Shown here: positions 45,871 through 54,883 of the stretch, piece after piece
Layout of the letters: every line of letters begins with the position of its first letter
Numbering within the stretch: position 1 is the first letter of the stretch
Source of the DNA: an uncultured Maribacter sp.
Lineage (GTDB): Bacteria > Bacteroidota > Bacteroidia > Flavobacteriales > Flavobacteriaceae
Assembly (NCBI RefSeq): GCF_947500985.1
Contig: NZ_CANMTX010000001.1
Span: forward strand, 558,001-622,000
Reading direction: 5' to 3'
DNA: 64,000 nt
The notes under the pieces: generated by a model
Seen by the model: the letters and a program-made list of their open reading frames with translations, nothing else
The model's database searches: none
Told to the model about the DNA's origin: nothing
Position numbers and translations under genes: made by a program

Positions 45871-47295
45871 ATGAGTGTTACTGCAAATTCCGTATGGAAA
45901 AACTGTTTGGCTTTTATTAAGGATAATATCCAACCGCAGGCATTCAAGACTTGGTTTGAACCTATTAAACCGGTGAAACTATCTGAGAACGCATTAAGTA
46001 TTCAAGTACCTAGTAAATTTTTTTACGAGTGGCTAGAAGAGCATTACGTTAAACTTTTAAAAGTTGCTCTCACCAAAGAATTAGGAGAATCTGCAAAGTT
46101 GGTGTACATCATTAGAATGGAAAACACTTACGGAAACAAAGAACCTTTTACCGAAAAGATTCCGAGTTCAAACAGAGGCGCTATGGCAGCTCAAGAAATG
46201 GATGTTCCAATTAAATCTAAAAATCCAGAATTACGTAATCCGTTTGTAATTCCAGGTATTAGAAATATAAAGATAGAATCTCAATTAAACCCTAATTATA
46301 ACTTTGATAACTTCTTAGAAGGTGATTCTAACCGTTTAGCAAGATCTGCCGGTATGGCGGTTGCTAATAAACCAGGTGGCACATCTTTTAATCCGTTATT
46401 AGTATTCGGTGGTGTTGGTCTAGGAAAAACACACTTAGCTCATGCTATTGGTGTTGAAATAAAAGATAAATATCCAGAACGTACCGTTTTATATATTTCA
46501 GCTGAGAAATTTACGCAACAATATATAGAGTCTGTTAAGAAAAATACCAGAAATGACTTTATTCATTTCTACCAATTAATAGATGTATTGATTATTGACG
46601 ATGTACAATTCTTATCAGGTAAATCTGGTACGCAAGATGTATTCTTTCATATTTTCAACCACTTGCATCAAAATGGCAAGCAAGTAATACTTACTTCAGA
46701 TAAAGCACCTGTAGACATGCAGGACATCGAACAACGTTTACTTTCTCGTTTCAAATGGGGATTATCGGCAGAACTGCAGAGCCCTGATTATGAAACAAGA
46801 ATCTCTATCTTAAAGAACAAGTTATATAGAGATGGTGTTGAAATACCTGAAGACATAATAGAATATGTTGCTAAACATATTAAAACAAATATTAGAGAAC
46901 TAGAAGGTGCAATTATTTCTTTAATAGCACAATCTACCTTGAACAAAAGAGAAGTTACGATTGAGCTTGCACAACAGGTTGTAGAAAAGTTCGTAAAGAA
47001 TACCAAACGCGAAGTTTCTATTGATTACATACAAAAAGTAGTTTCTGATTACTTTGAAATGGATGTGGCTACTTTACAATCTAAAACTAGAAAAAGACAC
47101 ATTGTACAAGCAAGACAATTGGCTATGTTCTTTGCGAAGAAGTTTACCAAAGCTTCATTAGCAAGTATTGGTTCACAAATTGGCAAAAGAGATCATGCTA
47201 CTGTTTTACACGCATGTAAAACTGTTGACAACCTTGCCGAAACCGATAAGCAGTTTCGCAAATACATAGATGACTTAACTAAGAAATTTTCTTAA
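45871..47295 (+). CDS. dnaA: Chromosomal replication initiator DnaA
   Basis: Binds the origin and opens the DNA for replication. The 474-aa product has domain I (WKNCLAFIKDNIQPQAFKTWF in outline), a linker, the AAA+ domain with Walker A GGVGLGKTHLAHAIG and Walker B VLIIDDVQFLSGK, and domain IV with the DNA-binding signature KRDHATVLHACKTVDNL. Length is typical. It leads a short unit with a tyrosine phosphatase (12 bp) and a methyltransferase (0 bp). Confidence 0.98.
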   Translation: MSVTANSVWKNCLAFIKDNIQPQAFKTWFEPIKPVKLSENALSIQVPSKFFYEWLEEHYVKLLKVALTKELGESAKLVYIIRMENTYGNKEPFTEKIPSSNRGAMAAQEMDVPIKSKNPELRNPFVIPGIRNIKIESQLNPNYNFDNFLEGDSNRLARSAGMAVANKPGGTSFNPLLVFGGVGLGKTHLAHAIGVEIKDKYPERTVLYISAEKFTQQYIESVKKNTRNDFIHFYQLIDVLIIDDVQFLSGKSGTQDVFFHIFNHLHQNGKQVILTSDKAPVDMQDIEQRLLSRFKWGLSAELQSPDYETRISILKNKLYRDGVEIPEDIIEYVAKHIKTNIRELEGAIISLIAQSTLNKREVTIELAQQVVEKFVKNTKREVSIDYIQKVVSDYFEMDVATLQSKTRKRHIVQARQLAMFFAKKFTKASLASIGSQIGKRDHATVLHACKTVDNLAETDKQFRKYIDDLTKKFS

Positions 47296-47307
47296 AACTT
47301 ACGTTGC

Positions 47308-47760
47308 ATGAAGGTGTTGATGGTTTGCCTAGGTAATATATGCAGGTCCCCATTAGCAGAAGGCATTCTAAAAAACAAAGTTGATGCTACCAAAATTTAT
47401 GTTGATTCTGCAGGCACTGGAGGTTACCATATAGGTAATTCCCCCGACCCAAGATCAATTAAGGTAGCGCATGAACATGGCTTAGACATAAGCAATCAGG
47501 TCTGCAGAAAATTTACCGTTTCTGATTTTGATTCTTTTGACCTCATTTATGCAATGGACAAAAGTAACTACACCAATATCATAGGTCTAGCAAGAAATAA
47601 TGACGATGTAGAAAAAGTGAAGCTTATTTTAAATGAAATAAGTTCTTCAGATAAAGAGGTTCCAGATCCATATTATGATGCCGAAGACGGATTTGAACAT
47701 GTTTTTCAAATGATTGACCAAGCTTGTGATAGCATAGCCACAAGATTACAAAACAAATAG
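47308..47760 (+). CDS. Low-molecular-weight protein tyrosine phosphatase
   Basis: A 150-aa phosphatase. The P-loop VCLGNICRSPLAEG gives the CX5RS core near the N-terminus, and the general-acid Asp is in VPDPYYD near residue 115. The enzyme class acts on phosphotyrosine in proteins such as exopolysaccharide kinases or on arginine phosphate. No kinase gene is nearby. It lies 12 bp downstream of dnaA and directly abuts the methyltransferase gene. Confidence 0.94.
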   Translation: MKVLMVCLGNICRSPLAEGILKNKVDATKIYVDSAGTGGYHIGNSPDPRSIKVAHEHGLDISNQVCRKFTVSDFDSFDLIYAMDKSNYTNIIGLARNNDDVEKVKLILNEISSSDKEVPDPYYDAEDGFEHVFQMIDQACDSIATRLQNK

Positions 47761-48483
47761 ATGAGCGTACAAAACGGAAAAATAGGAAAAGTATATTTAA
47801 TACCCACGACATTAGGTGATATGCCACCTTTAGAGGTTTTACCAATTTCAATTAAGCAAACAATTGAGAAATTAGACCACTATGTCGTTGAAAACGAAAA
47901 AACCGCTCGACATTTTATTAAAAAAATAAGCCCTAGAAAATCCCAACCTAGCTTAAAACTATTTGCTTTAAACAAGTTTACCGAAGCAGCTGAAATCCCT
48001 AGCTTTCTAAATCCGTGTTTAGAAGGTTTTGATGTTGGTATACTTTCTGAAGCTGGTTGTCCAGGTATCGCAGATCCAGGCGCCGCAGTAGTTAAAATTG
48101 CACACGACAAAAATATTCAAGTAATACCTTTGGTTGGTCCCTCTTCCATTCTATTAGCTTTAATGGCAAGTGGCATGAACGGTCAAAACTTTGCCTTTAA
48201 TGGCTACTTACCTGTAGACGGTTCTGATCGAAAAAAATATATTAAAAGCCTAGAACGTAAATCGAAAGAAGACAATCAATCTCAGGTTTTTATTGAAACT
48301 CCGTACCGTAACAACAAAATGTTAGAAGAGCTTATTAAAACATTAGTCCCTAGTACAAGAATTTGCGTGGCGGCAGATATTACATTACCAACAGAATATA
48401 TAAAAACAAAAACTGCCATAAATTGGAAAAAAGAAAATGTAGATCTACATAAAAGACCTGCTATTTTCATAATTCAAGCATAA
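47761..48483 (+). CDS. SAM-dependent methyltransferase, RsmI-like
   Basis: A 240-aa member of the tetrapyrrole-methylase/RsmI superfamily. It shows KVYLIPTTLGDMP at the N-terminus, LSEAGCPGIADPGAAVVKIAH and LVGPSSILLALMASGMNGQNFAFNGYLP, all in outline. RsmI proteins 2'-O-methylate C1402 of 16S rRNA. This is the shorter Bacteroidota branch, which may be a paralogue, so the exact target is uncertain. It starts right after the phosphatase stop codon. Confidence 0.85.
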   Translation: MSVQNGKIGKVYLIPTTLGDMPPLEVLPISIKQTIEKLDHYVVENEKTARHFIKKISPRKSQPSLKLFALNKFTEAAEIPSFLNPCLEGFDVGILSEAGCPGIADPGAAVVKIAHDKNIQVIPLVGPSSILLALMASGMNGQNFAFNGYLPVDGSDRKKYIKSLERKSKEDNQSQVFIETPYRNNKMLEELIKTLVPSTRICVAADITLPTEYIKTKTAINWKKENVDLHKRPAIFIIQA

Positions 48484-48486
48484 AAA

Positions 48487-48520
48487 AAACCTTGACAAAC
48501 AAATGCCAAGGTTTCCCTTT
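48487..48520. terminator. Bidirectional intrinsic terminator
   Basis: AAACCTTG (48487-48494) pairs with CAAGGTTT (48507-48514), with A-runs before and T-rich sequence after. It separates the plus-strand dnaA unit from the minus-strand lysozyme-like gene. Confidence 0.82.
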
Positions 48521-48539
48521 TTCATATCTACTTAAAATC

Positions 48540-49169
48540 TTAAATTCTTGGGTTTCGTTTTGCCTCAACCATAGAGACATCAAAACCGGCAAATTTTTTC
48601 ATATAGTTTGAAATACTAGTACCGTAACCATCTGAGATCTCCATTCGACCGTGAGATCTTAGATATAGTTTTACATTGCCTGGTCCGGCTAAATGTGCTG
48701 CTGCTAGAATACCAGATTCCGTTACCTGAATACCATTCATTCGTACACCAACATAACGCTTAATATCTCTTCTTAAGATCCACTTGTTTCGAGATGTGTT
48801 AACTTGAAATACTTTTTCTTGTAACACAGGGTTTTTCAAAAATCGATTACCGTCATAAACACCTACTAACTCTAGCGTACCTAGACCAAATTGATATTTT
48901 CCTAAGTACCCGTAAGTATTAGTGACAAAATAATTGCCTTGAGATTCTTTAAAAGCTAACGCTTCTTTAAAGCCTATAAATTGACTACCAAGAAAGGGGG
49001 GAGCGATTTGATAATTTGCCAATATAGCCTCTTCTTGAGGATAAGAAACCAAAAAAGATTCCTTAACTTTTAACTGCCTAGGCACTTCAACCGTAAAAGA
49101 TTTAAACCCATAACCAGATAAAATAAAAATCGCAATAAGAGGACAACTTGCTAATATCCATCTTCTCAT
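48540..49169 (-). CDS. Exported lysozyme-like peptidoglycan enzyme
   Basis: A 209-aa protein with an N-terminal hydrophobic signal or anchor (MRRWILASCPLIAIFILSGY). The mature part contains ALAFKESQGNYFVTN with a putative catalytic Glu, followed by YGYLGKYQFG. This is the layout of lytic-transglycosylase or glucosaminidase-like folds. ESGILAAAHLAGPGNVKLYL lies later and also matches that group. It probably acts on cell-wall glycan in the periplasm. The close downstream position of mltG, on the same strand, supports this. Exact reaction uncertain. Confidence 0.75.
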   Translation of the reverse strand: MRRWILASCPLIAIFILSGYGFKSFTVEVPRQLKVKESFLVSYPQEEAILANYQIAPPFLGSQFIGFKEALAFKESQGNYFVTNTYGYLGKYQFGLGTLELVGVYDGNRFLKNPVLQEKVFQVNTSRNKWILRRDIKRYVGVRMNGIQVTESGILAAAHLAGPGNVKLYLRSHGRMEISDGYGTSISNYMKKFAGFDVSMVEAKRNPRI

Positions 49170-49226
49170 ATCATATATTTCTTAAGACTTACAGCAATTA
49201 CTATTTGCTTGCTTAAATTTCTGCGG

Positions 49227-49234
49227 CAAAGGTA
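49227..49234 (-). promoter_or_regulatory. -7 promoter element for the lysozyme-like gene
   Basis: The minus strand reads TACCTTTG, an exact TAnnTTTG match about 58 bp before the ATG at 49169. No -33 TTG was clear. Confidence 0.45.
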
Positions 49235-49316
49235 GACCTGAAATTATAAGAGTTTAAGAAGGTTCTGTTAAAAGAATACAGATTTAGTTAAGAAGTTCTA
49301 AAATTCGGACGAAAGC

Positions 49317-50360
49317 TTACCTATTGATTTTCTGAGCGTTAATCCATCGGATGTACTGTGCTTTATTTCGGTTGTGCTGCGTTAAATTCTCTGCAAACAT
49401 ATGGTAACCGAACTTTTCAACATTCGCTACAAAGTAGTAGTAATTATGCTTCTTAGGATTCAAAACAGCATCTATTGCCGTAATATCAGGCATTGCAATA
49501 GGTCCTGGTGGCAAACCAGCATATTTATAAGTATTGTAAGGAGAATCCATCTCTAAGTCTTTATACAAAACTCTTTTTATAACGGTATCAAAATTTCCGG
49601 TCTCTTTCTTTATCGCATAAATAACAGTAGGATCTGCCTGTAATAACATTCCCTTTTTCAATCTATTTAAATACACACCAGCAACAGTAGGTCTTTCATC
49701 TACCTTTGCTGTTTCTTTATGAACAATTGACGCCAAGGCAATTACTTCATTCGGCTTTAAACCTAGTGCACTAGCTTTCTCTTTACGAGTATCGGTCCAA
49801 AAACGATTGTATTCTTTCAACATTTTACCTCTAAAAGACGCTGCAGATGTATTCCAAAAGAACTCATAACTATTAGGTATATACAGTGATATTTTATTTG
49901 CATCGTCAAATCCGTTAGCCTTCAAGAACTCTTGATCATCGAACGCAGCAACAAGGGATACACTATCAGCTTCAATCTGACTTGCAATTCTACCTGCCAA
50001 ATCATTAATACTTTCTTGATTATTAAATGATACTTTTACCGGTATACTCCCGCTTCGCAATGAGTTTACTATCTCATTGTTATTCATTCCTTTACCTATC
50101 TTATACTTACCTGCTTTTATATTGGATAAATACCCTTTTCTTTCTGCAGCAGCCTCAAATGAATCAAAATCTTCTAACACAGTAGAAAGCCCTTCTTTTA
50201 AATCATCTATTGTGGCATCTGTAGGAATATATACGATTGCCTCTTCATTGTCAAAACTAGTATTAGGAGTAAAAAAAATACCATAAAATGTGTACCCAAA
50301 AATTCCACCTCCAATTATACCTAAGAGTACTACTCCCAATAAAATACGCTTGATGTTCAT
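49317..50360 (-). CDS. mltG: Endolytic murein transglycosylase MltG
   Basis: Cuts nascent glycan strands and thus limits their length. The 347-aa product has one N-terminal membrane helix (about 6-28), a LysM-like segment (GKYKIGKGMNNNEIVNSLRSG in outline) and the catalytic YceG domain. The active Glu lies in ASIVHKETAKVDERP. LLQADPTVIYA and YNTYKYAGLPPGPI are also diagnostic. Its ATG overlaps the GNAT stop by 1 bp, and dapF lies just upstream, so a cell-wall unit dapF-GNAT-mltG is likely. Confidence 0.96.
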   Translation of the reverse strand: MNIKRILLGVVLLGIIGGGIFGYTFYGIFFTPNTSFDNEEAIVYIPTDATIDDLKEGLSTVLEDFDSFEAAAERKGYLSNIKAGKYKIGKGMNNNEIVNSLRSGSIPVKVSFNNQESINDLAGRIASQIEADSVSLVAAFDDQEFLKANGFDDANKISLYIPNSYEFFWNTSAASFRGKMLKEYNRFWTDTRKEKASALGLKPNEVIALASIVHKETAKVDERPTVAGVYLNRLKKGMLLQADPTVIYAIKKETGNFDTVIKRVLYKDLEMDSPYNTYKYAGLPPGPIAMPDITAIDAVLNPKKHNYYYFVANVEKFGYHMFAENLTQHNRNKAQYIRWINAQKINR

Positions 50361-50884
50361 TAACTATTTATCTTTTGCAATAATATTTCATTCTTATAGG
50401 TATCTTTAAATCGTACCCAATCTTTCTTCATTCCAATTTCTTGAAAACCCAACTTTTTAAACAAATGTAAGCTTGGCGCATTTTCCTCTAAAATATTGGC
50501 ATAGACCTGCCTTAAACCCAAAACTTCAAACAAGTAATTACACAGCAAAGTTATTGCTTCTGCCCCTATTCCTTTATTTCTTTGATTTTTATCAAGTATA
50601 ATAATACCAATACCTGCACGCTTATGATTAGGTTCAAAATCAAAAACATCTATTAAACCTAAAGCTAAGTGTTCTTGCGAACATATAACTAAACGCAATT
50701 GCTTTACATCGTAAATATCTCGATGAGCACTATCTAGATAAAGCTGCAGTACATCTTTAGAATACGGCGTTACCGTACCGCTTACTTCCCAAACATCTGT
50801 ATCATTCTCTAGTGCGTACAGAAAATCGAGGTCTTTTTGTTCTAAAGCCCTTAGATAAATCTGTTCTCCTTTTAATGTTACCAC
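50360..50884 (-). CDS. RimJ/RimL-type GNAT acetyltransferase
   Basis: A 174-aa acetyltransferase of the Acetyltransf_3 type. The start is GTG (50884), giving MVTLKGEQIYLRALEQKDLDFLY, which fits family members. Motif A is NQRNKGIGAEAITLL and motif B is LHLFKKLGFQEIG. It overlaps dapF by 7 bp and mltG by 1 bp. Members act on ribosomal protein N-termini or on small molecules; the target here is unknown. Confidence 0.88.
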   Translation of the reverse strand: MVTLKGEQIYLRALEQKDLDFLYALENDTDVWEVSGTVTPYSKDVLQLYLDSAHRDIYDVKQLRLVICSQEHLALGLIDVFDFEPNHKRAGIGIIILDKNQRNKGIGAEAITLLCNYLFEVLGLRQVYANILEENAPSLHLFKKLGFQEIGMKKDWVRFKDTYKNEILLQKINS

Positions 50885-51654
50885 GTTAGTTCTCCTTTAA
50901 ATACTTGCTTAGCTTCACCTTGTAAATAGATATTATTATAGATACCCTGATTTTCTTCAAAAGTAACCTCAAGATTTCCCCCAAGTGCATTTACTGCAAT
51001 AGTTTTATTCTTGGTATATCCTAAATGATACATGCTCAAAGCAACCGCCGTCACCCCTGTACCACATGATAGGGTTTCGTCCTCAACACCACGTTCGTAG
51101 GTTCTTATATCAAAACCACCTTCAACATTGGCTTCCACAAAATTGATATTACTCCCTTTTTCTCCATAGATTCCATAACGCATACGCGCTCCTTCTTTGG
51201 TGACAGCAAATGACTTTAAATCTTTCACCATTTGAACATGGTGTGGTGAGCCCGTATTCATAAAAAGGGCATTTGTCTTCTTTTTTACCTCACTAACGTT
51301 TGTCATCTTAAGACTTACGACATCACCAGTAATCGTTGCTTCGTGCAAACCATCTACTGCAATAAATGTTGTATCCTTTTTTATAATATCAAGAAAATGA
51401 GCAAAAGCTACAATACATCTACCGCCATTGCCACACATGCTTCCTTCATTTCCATCGGCATTGAAATAGACCATTCTAAAGTCGGTAGCCTCATCATTCT
51501 CCAACAAAATAAGTCCGTCAGAACCTACTCCGAATCTTCTATGACAGATTTTAGCTATTAATTTGATATCGTCTTTAGGGAATTGCCTATTGCGATTATC
51601 AATCATCACAAAATCGTTACCCGTACCTTGATATTTATAAAAAGTGTTTTCCAT
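50878..51654 (-). CDS. dapF: Diaminopimelate epimerase
   Basis: Converts LL-DAP to meso-DAP for lysine and peptidoglycan. The 258-aa product has both catalytic cysteines: SMCGNGGRC near residue 72 and LSCGTGVTAVA near 215. The opening FYKYQGTGNDFVMID is typical. ATG at 51654 was chosen over an in-frame TTG at 51672, because the TATCTTTG promoter box at 51670-51677 overlaps the latter. It is the first gene of the unit with the GNAT and mltG. Confidence 0.96.
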   Translation of the reverse strand: MENTFYKYQGTGNDFVMIDNRNRQFPKDDIKLIAKICHRRFGVGSDGLILLENDEATDFRMVYFNADGNEGSMCGNGGRCIVAFAHFLDIIKKDTTFIAVDGLHEATITGDVVSLKMTNVSEVKKKTNALFMNTGSPHHVQMVKDLKSFAVTKEGARMRYGIYGEKGSNINFVEANVEGGFDIRTYERGVEDETLSCGTGVTAVALSMYHLGYTKNKTIAVNALGGNLEVTFEENQGIYNNIYLQGEAKQVFKGELTW

Positions 51655-51669
51655 GAGATAATAAAGACT

Positions 51670-51677
51670 CAAAGATA
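51670..51677 (-). promoter_or_regulatory. dapF -7 promoter element
   Basis: The minus strand reads TATCTTTG, an exact TAnnTTTG match 15 bp before the dapF ATG. It rules out the upstream TTG start. Confidence 0.5.
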
Positions 51678-51745
51678 GTACATAATTAGCTTTTGCTTGG
51701 TAGTTAAAAAGTAGTTAAACGCTTATAGAATAGCATAAAAACAAG

Positions 51746-51753
51746 TAATTTTG
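51746..51753 (+). promoter_or_regulatory. -7 promoter element for the HtrA-type protease
   Basis: TAATTTTG matches TAnnTTTG and lies 22 bp before the ATG at 51776. It is divergent from the dapF promoter, about 70 bp away. Confidence 0.45.
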
Positions 51754-51775
51754 TGTAGAATACGTTAAAACTTTA

Positions 51776-53173
51776 ATGAATATGAAAAGATTAGCAAGTC
51801 TCTTGTTAGTATCTGTTTTTGCCGGTGCAATTACATTGGGTGCTTACAAGCTGTTTTTCGAGAAAGAAAACTTCACAATTATCAGTCAAGAAAATAATGG
51901 TGGTGTTATAAATGCGAGTTATACCCCAACGTCTGCAAGAGGTACAGGTATAAATGAAGTTGATTTTACATCTGCCGCTGAAAACACCGTAAATGCCGTA
52001 GTACACGTCAAGAACATTACACTTAGCAAAGGACCTACCACGATATTCGATGTTTTTTATGGAACTAGTAGAAGTGCCGTACCACAGGTGGGTACTGGAT
52101 CGGGAGTAATCATATCTTCTGACGGATATATTGTAACCAACAATCATGTTATCAATAAAGCGACTCAATTACAAGTTACTTTAAATAATAACAGAACATA
52201 TAATGCTGAACTTATAGGCACTGACCCTAATTCTGATATTGCCTTAATTAAAATCGAAGCAAACGAAAAGTTACCTTATTTAGCTTTTGGCGATTCTGAC
52301 CATACCAAAATTGGCGAGTGGGTGTTAGCCGTAGGCAATCCTTTCAACTTAACTTCCACAGTTACTGCAGGTATAGTTAGTGCTAAAGCTCGTAATCTTG
52401 GAAAAAATCAATCTTTCATACAGACCGATGCCGCTGTAAACCCTGGTAATTCAGGTGGTGCTTTAGTAAATACCAATGGAGATTTAGTAGGTATTAATAC
52501 CGCGATTACATCACAGACCGGATCTTATGTTGGTTACTCTTTTGCCGTACCTAGCAATATTGCAAAAAAAGTAGTTCAAGACATTTTGGAATACGGTAAT
52601 GTTCAGAAAGGATTTATGGGAATAAGTCCTGCGCCAGTAAACACTAGAGATGCTATTGAAAAAGGTATTAATAATATTGACGGTGTCTTTATTGAATTGG
52701 TAGAAGAAGAGTCTGCGGCACAGGAAGCTGGAATAGTTGTCGGTGATATTATTAAAAAAGTCGATGAAATAGATGTGCATAAATACCCTGATTTAACCGG
52801 ATACCTTTCAACAAAAAGACCTGGAGATACTTTAGCCTTTGTTATTGACAGAAACAAAGAGCTATTAACGTTACCGTTAGTTTTAAAAGAAAGACAAGCC
52901 CTAATTGTACCTGAAATGGGCTTAGAAGTAAGAAACCTTACCGAACATGACAAGAAGGTTTATAAAACAACATCGGGTGTAAAAATCACGGGTGTGCCTG
53001 AAAGATACAGAGGATATGGTTTATCTGAAAAAGTAATCATTAAGGTAGACGATCACGAAATAGGAAATATAGACGATGCATATACTGCATTTGGTAGTAT
53101 TTCTAAATATGGAAAAACAGTAATCGTCATGGTAGGTTCAAACGGAGAACGAGACCGACTGATCTTCCAGTAA
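51776..53173 (+). CDS. HtrA/DegP-family periplasmic serine protease
   Basis: A 465-aa envelope protein-quality-control protease. The N-terminal hydrophobic segment (about 4-24) is a signal peptide or anchor. The trypsin-like domain has all three catalytic residues: His in VTNNHVI, Asp in SDIALIKI and Ser in GNSGGALV. A PDZ domain follows (KGFMGISP, AQEAGIVVGDIIKKVD), and a second, weaker PDZ-like segment ends the protein (RGYGLSEKVIIKVDDHEI). A second ATG two codons in is an equal start candidate. It is monocistronic with a strong terminator. Confidence 0.95.
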   Translation: MNMKRLASLLLVSVFAGAITLGAYKLFFEKENFTIISQENNGGVINASYTPTSARGTGINEVDFTSAAENTVNAVVHVKNITLSKGPTTIFDVFYGTSRSAVPQVGTGSGVIISSDGYIVTNNHVINKATQLQVTLNNNRTYNAELIGTDPNSDIALIKIEANEKLPYLAFGDSDHTKIGEWVLAVGNPFNLTSTVTAGIVSAKARNLGKNQSFIQTDAAVNPGNSGGALVNTNGDLVGINTAITSQTGSYVGYSFAVPSNIAKKVVQDILEYGNVQKGFMGISPAPVNTRDAIEKGINNIDGVFIELVEEESAAQEAGIVVGDIIKKVDEIDVHKYPDLTGYLSTKRPGDTLAFVIDRNKELLTLPLVLKERQALIVPEMGLEVRNLTEHDKKVYKTTSGVKITGVPERYRGYGLSEKVIIKVDDHEIGNIDDAYTAFGSISKYGKTVIVMVGSNGERDRLIFQ

Positions 53174-53192
53174 AAAACCACTCAAAAAATAC

Positions 53193-53222
53193 AGCCTTCG
53201 CAAAAACGAAGGCTTTTTTTTG
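53193..53222 (+). terminator. Intrinsic terminator after the HtrA-type gene
   Basis: AGCCTTCG (53193-53200) pairs with CGAAGGCT (53207-53214) around CAAAAA, followed by a run of eight T. Confidence 0.93.
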
Positions 53223-53253
53223 AAAAATATTTATCTTAAATGGTTAATTTTTC

Positions 53254-53261
53254 TAGTTTTG
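53254..53261 (+). promoter_or_regulatory. GAPDH -7 promoter element
   Basis: TAGTTTTG matches TAnnTTTG, 28 bp before the ATG at 53290. It lies just after the preceding terminator. Confidence 0.5.
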
Positions 53262-53289
53262 TGCGAATTATAAAATTAATCAACTAATT

Positions 53290-54738
53290 ATGGCTCCACA
53301 GACCACATTTGAAAAAGAGCTGGCATTTCAAGCAGACCGTAGAAAAGCTACGACTGAATTCATCAAAATCGTAAGCGACTTATGGTATGATAAATCAATT
53401 GAAATTGTCCTTTTTAAAAATCAGGTTATTGACAAAAATGTAAGTGATATTATTCATTTACATGAGTATGCTGGTGAATTCGTACAAAAACCAATATCAA
53501 TTTTTGATTCGGTTGAAATTTTACGTTCTATCTCAGACATGCTTTTACCACCATCAAAGCTTGATATAGGTAAACTAACCTATGAATACCATTCCGATAC
53601 TAACATCTTAAACAATGTAAAATCTTTTGTAATTGATAAACTAAAATCTGCACAAGATTTCAAAAGCATTGAACCGAAAGATGTTGTGTTATATGGATTT
53701 GGACGCATTGGCAGATTGGTCGCCAGAGAATTAATGTCTAAAACAGGTAAAGGAAATCAACTACGATTAAGAGCAATTGTAGTAAGAGGCAAACCAAGTA
53801 TTGAAAATCTTGAAAAAAGAGCCAGTTTATTAAGAACGGATTCTGTTCATGGTATTTTTAACGGTACAGTAAAAGTAGATTACGCTAACCTGAAACTTAT
53901 TATAAATGGCACTACGGTACATGTTATTTATGCGAACATGCCAGAAGAAATTGACTATACAGAATATGGCATCAATAACGCTTTGGTCATTGACAATACC
54001 GGCGCATTTAGAACTAAAGAACAATTAGAAAGACACTTACAAGCAAAAGGAGCTTTAAAGGTGTTGTTAACAGCACCAGGTAAAGAAGTTGCAAACATTG
54101 TACATGGTGTAAATCATTTAGAATATGATCCAGATGAAACTGAAATATTTTCAGCTGCTTCATGTACAACAAATGCGATCACTCCTATTCTAAAAGCCAT
54201 TGAAGAAACTTTAGGAATTGAAAAAGGTCACCTAGAAACTATACACGCATACACAAATGACCAAAATTTGGTCGATAATATGCATGGTAAATACAGAAGA
54301 GGTCGTGCAGCCGCACTTAATATGGTAATTACCGAGACTGGAGCAGGAAAAGCTGTAACCAAAGCATTACCATCTTTAAAAGGCAAATTGACATCTAACG
54401 CTATTCGAGTTCCTGTACCTAACGGTTCTTTGGCTATTTTAAATCTTGATGTAAACCAAAAAACATCTCTTGAAGGTGTTAACAGCATGATTAAAAAATA
54501 TGCTCTTGAAGGAGACTTGGTAGAGCAAATAAAATATTCGTTGGATAAGGAATTGGTTTCATCAGATATCATAGGCACCTCTGCCCCATCTATTTATGAT
54601 AGCATGGCGACAATTGTATCTGATACAGGAAAAAATATCATTTTATATATATGGTATGACAATGAATATGGCTATTCACATCAGGTTATTCGTTTAGCAA
54701 AGTATATCGCCAAAGTTCGTCGTTTTACGTATTATTAA
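53290..54738 (+). CDS. gap: Glyceraldehyde-3-phosphate dehydrogenase, long form
   Basis: Central glycolytic/gluconeogenic NAD(P) dehydrogenase. The 482-aa protein carries an N-terminal extension of about 130 residues, mostly helical, before the Rossmann motif VVLYGFGRIGRLVARELM. The catalytic Cys is C292 in SAASCTTNAITP, and ETIHAYTNDQNL plus RRGRAAALNM follow as in the family. This long form is common in Bacteroidota and some other groups; many genomes also have a standard short GAPDH, which is not in this window. The role of the extension is unknown. Confidence 0.93.
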   Translation: MAPQTTFEKELAFQADRRKATTEFIKIVSDLWYDKSIEIVLFKNQVIDKNVSDIIHLHEYAGEFVQKPISIFDSVEILRSISDMLLPPSKLDIGKLTYEYHSDTNILNNVKSFVIDKLKSAQDFKSIEPKDVVLYGFGRIGRLVARELMSKTGKGNQLRLRAIVVRGKPSIENLEKRASLLRTDSVHGIFNGTVKVDYANLKLIINGTTVHVIYANMPEEIDYTEYGINNALVIDNTGAFRTKEQLERHLQAKGALKVLLTAPGKEVANIVHGVNHLEYDPDETEIFSAASCTTNAITPILKAIEETLGIEKGHLETIHAYTNDQNLVDNMHGKYRRGRAAALNMVITETGAGKAVTKALPSLKGKLTSNAIRVPVPNGSLAILNLDVNQKTSLEGVNSMIKKYALEGDLVEQIKYSLDKELVSSDIIGTSAPSIYDSMATIVSDTGKNIILYIWYDNEYGYSHQVIRLAKYIAKVRRFTYY

Positions 54739-54796
54739 TTTTTTTAAATTATAACATCTATTTATTAATATGCTACGTAGTTAAATAAAGGTTTTT

Positions 54797-54804
54797 TAGC
54801 TTTG
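54797..54804 (+). promoter_or_regulatory. -7 promoter element before the 54884 gene
   Basis: TAGCTTTG matches TAnnTTTG and lies 80 bp before the ATG, predicting a leader of about 75 nt. Confidence 0.45.
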
Positions 54805-54883
54805 TGCTTTATTTTATAATTCGACAATTATAAAGTACTTTAGTCGACTCTAAATTATTCAAATTAACCTAAGAATCTATTAC

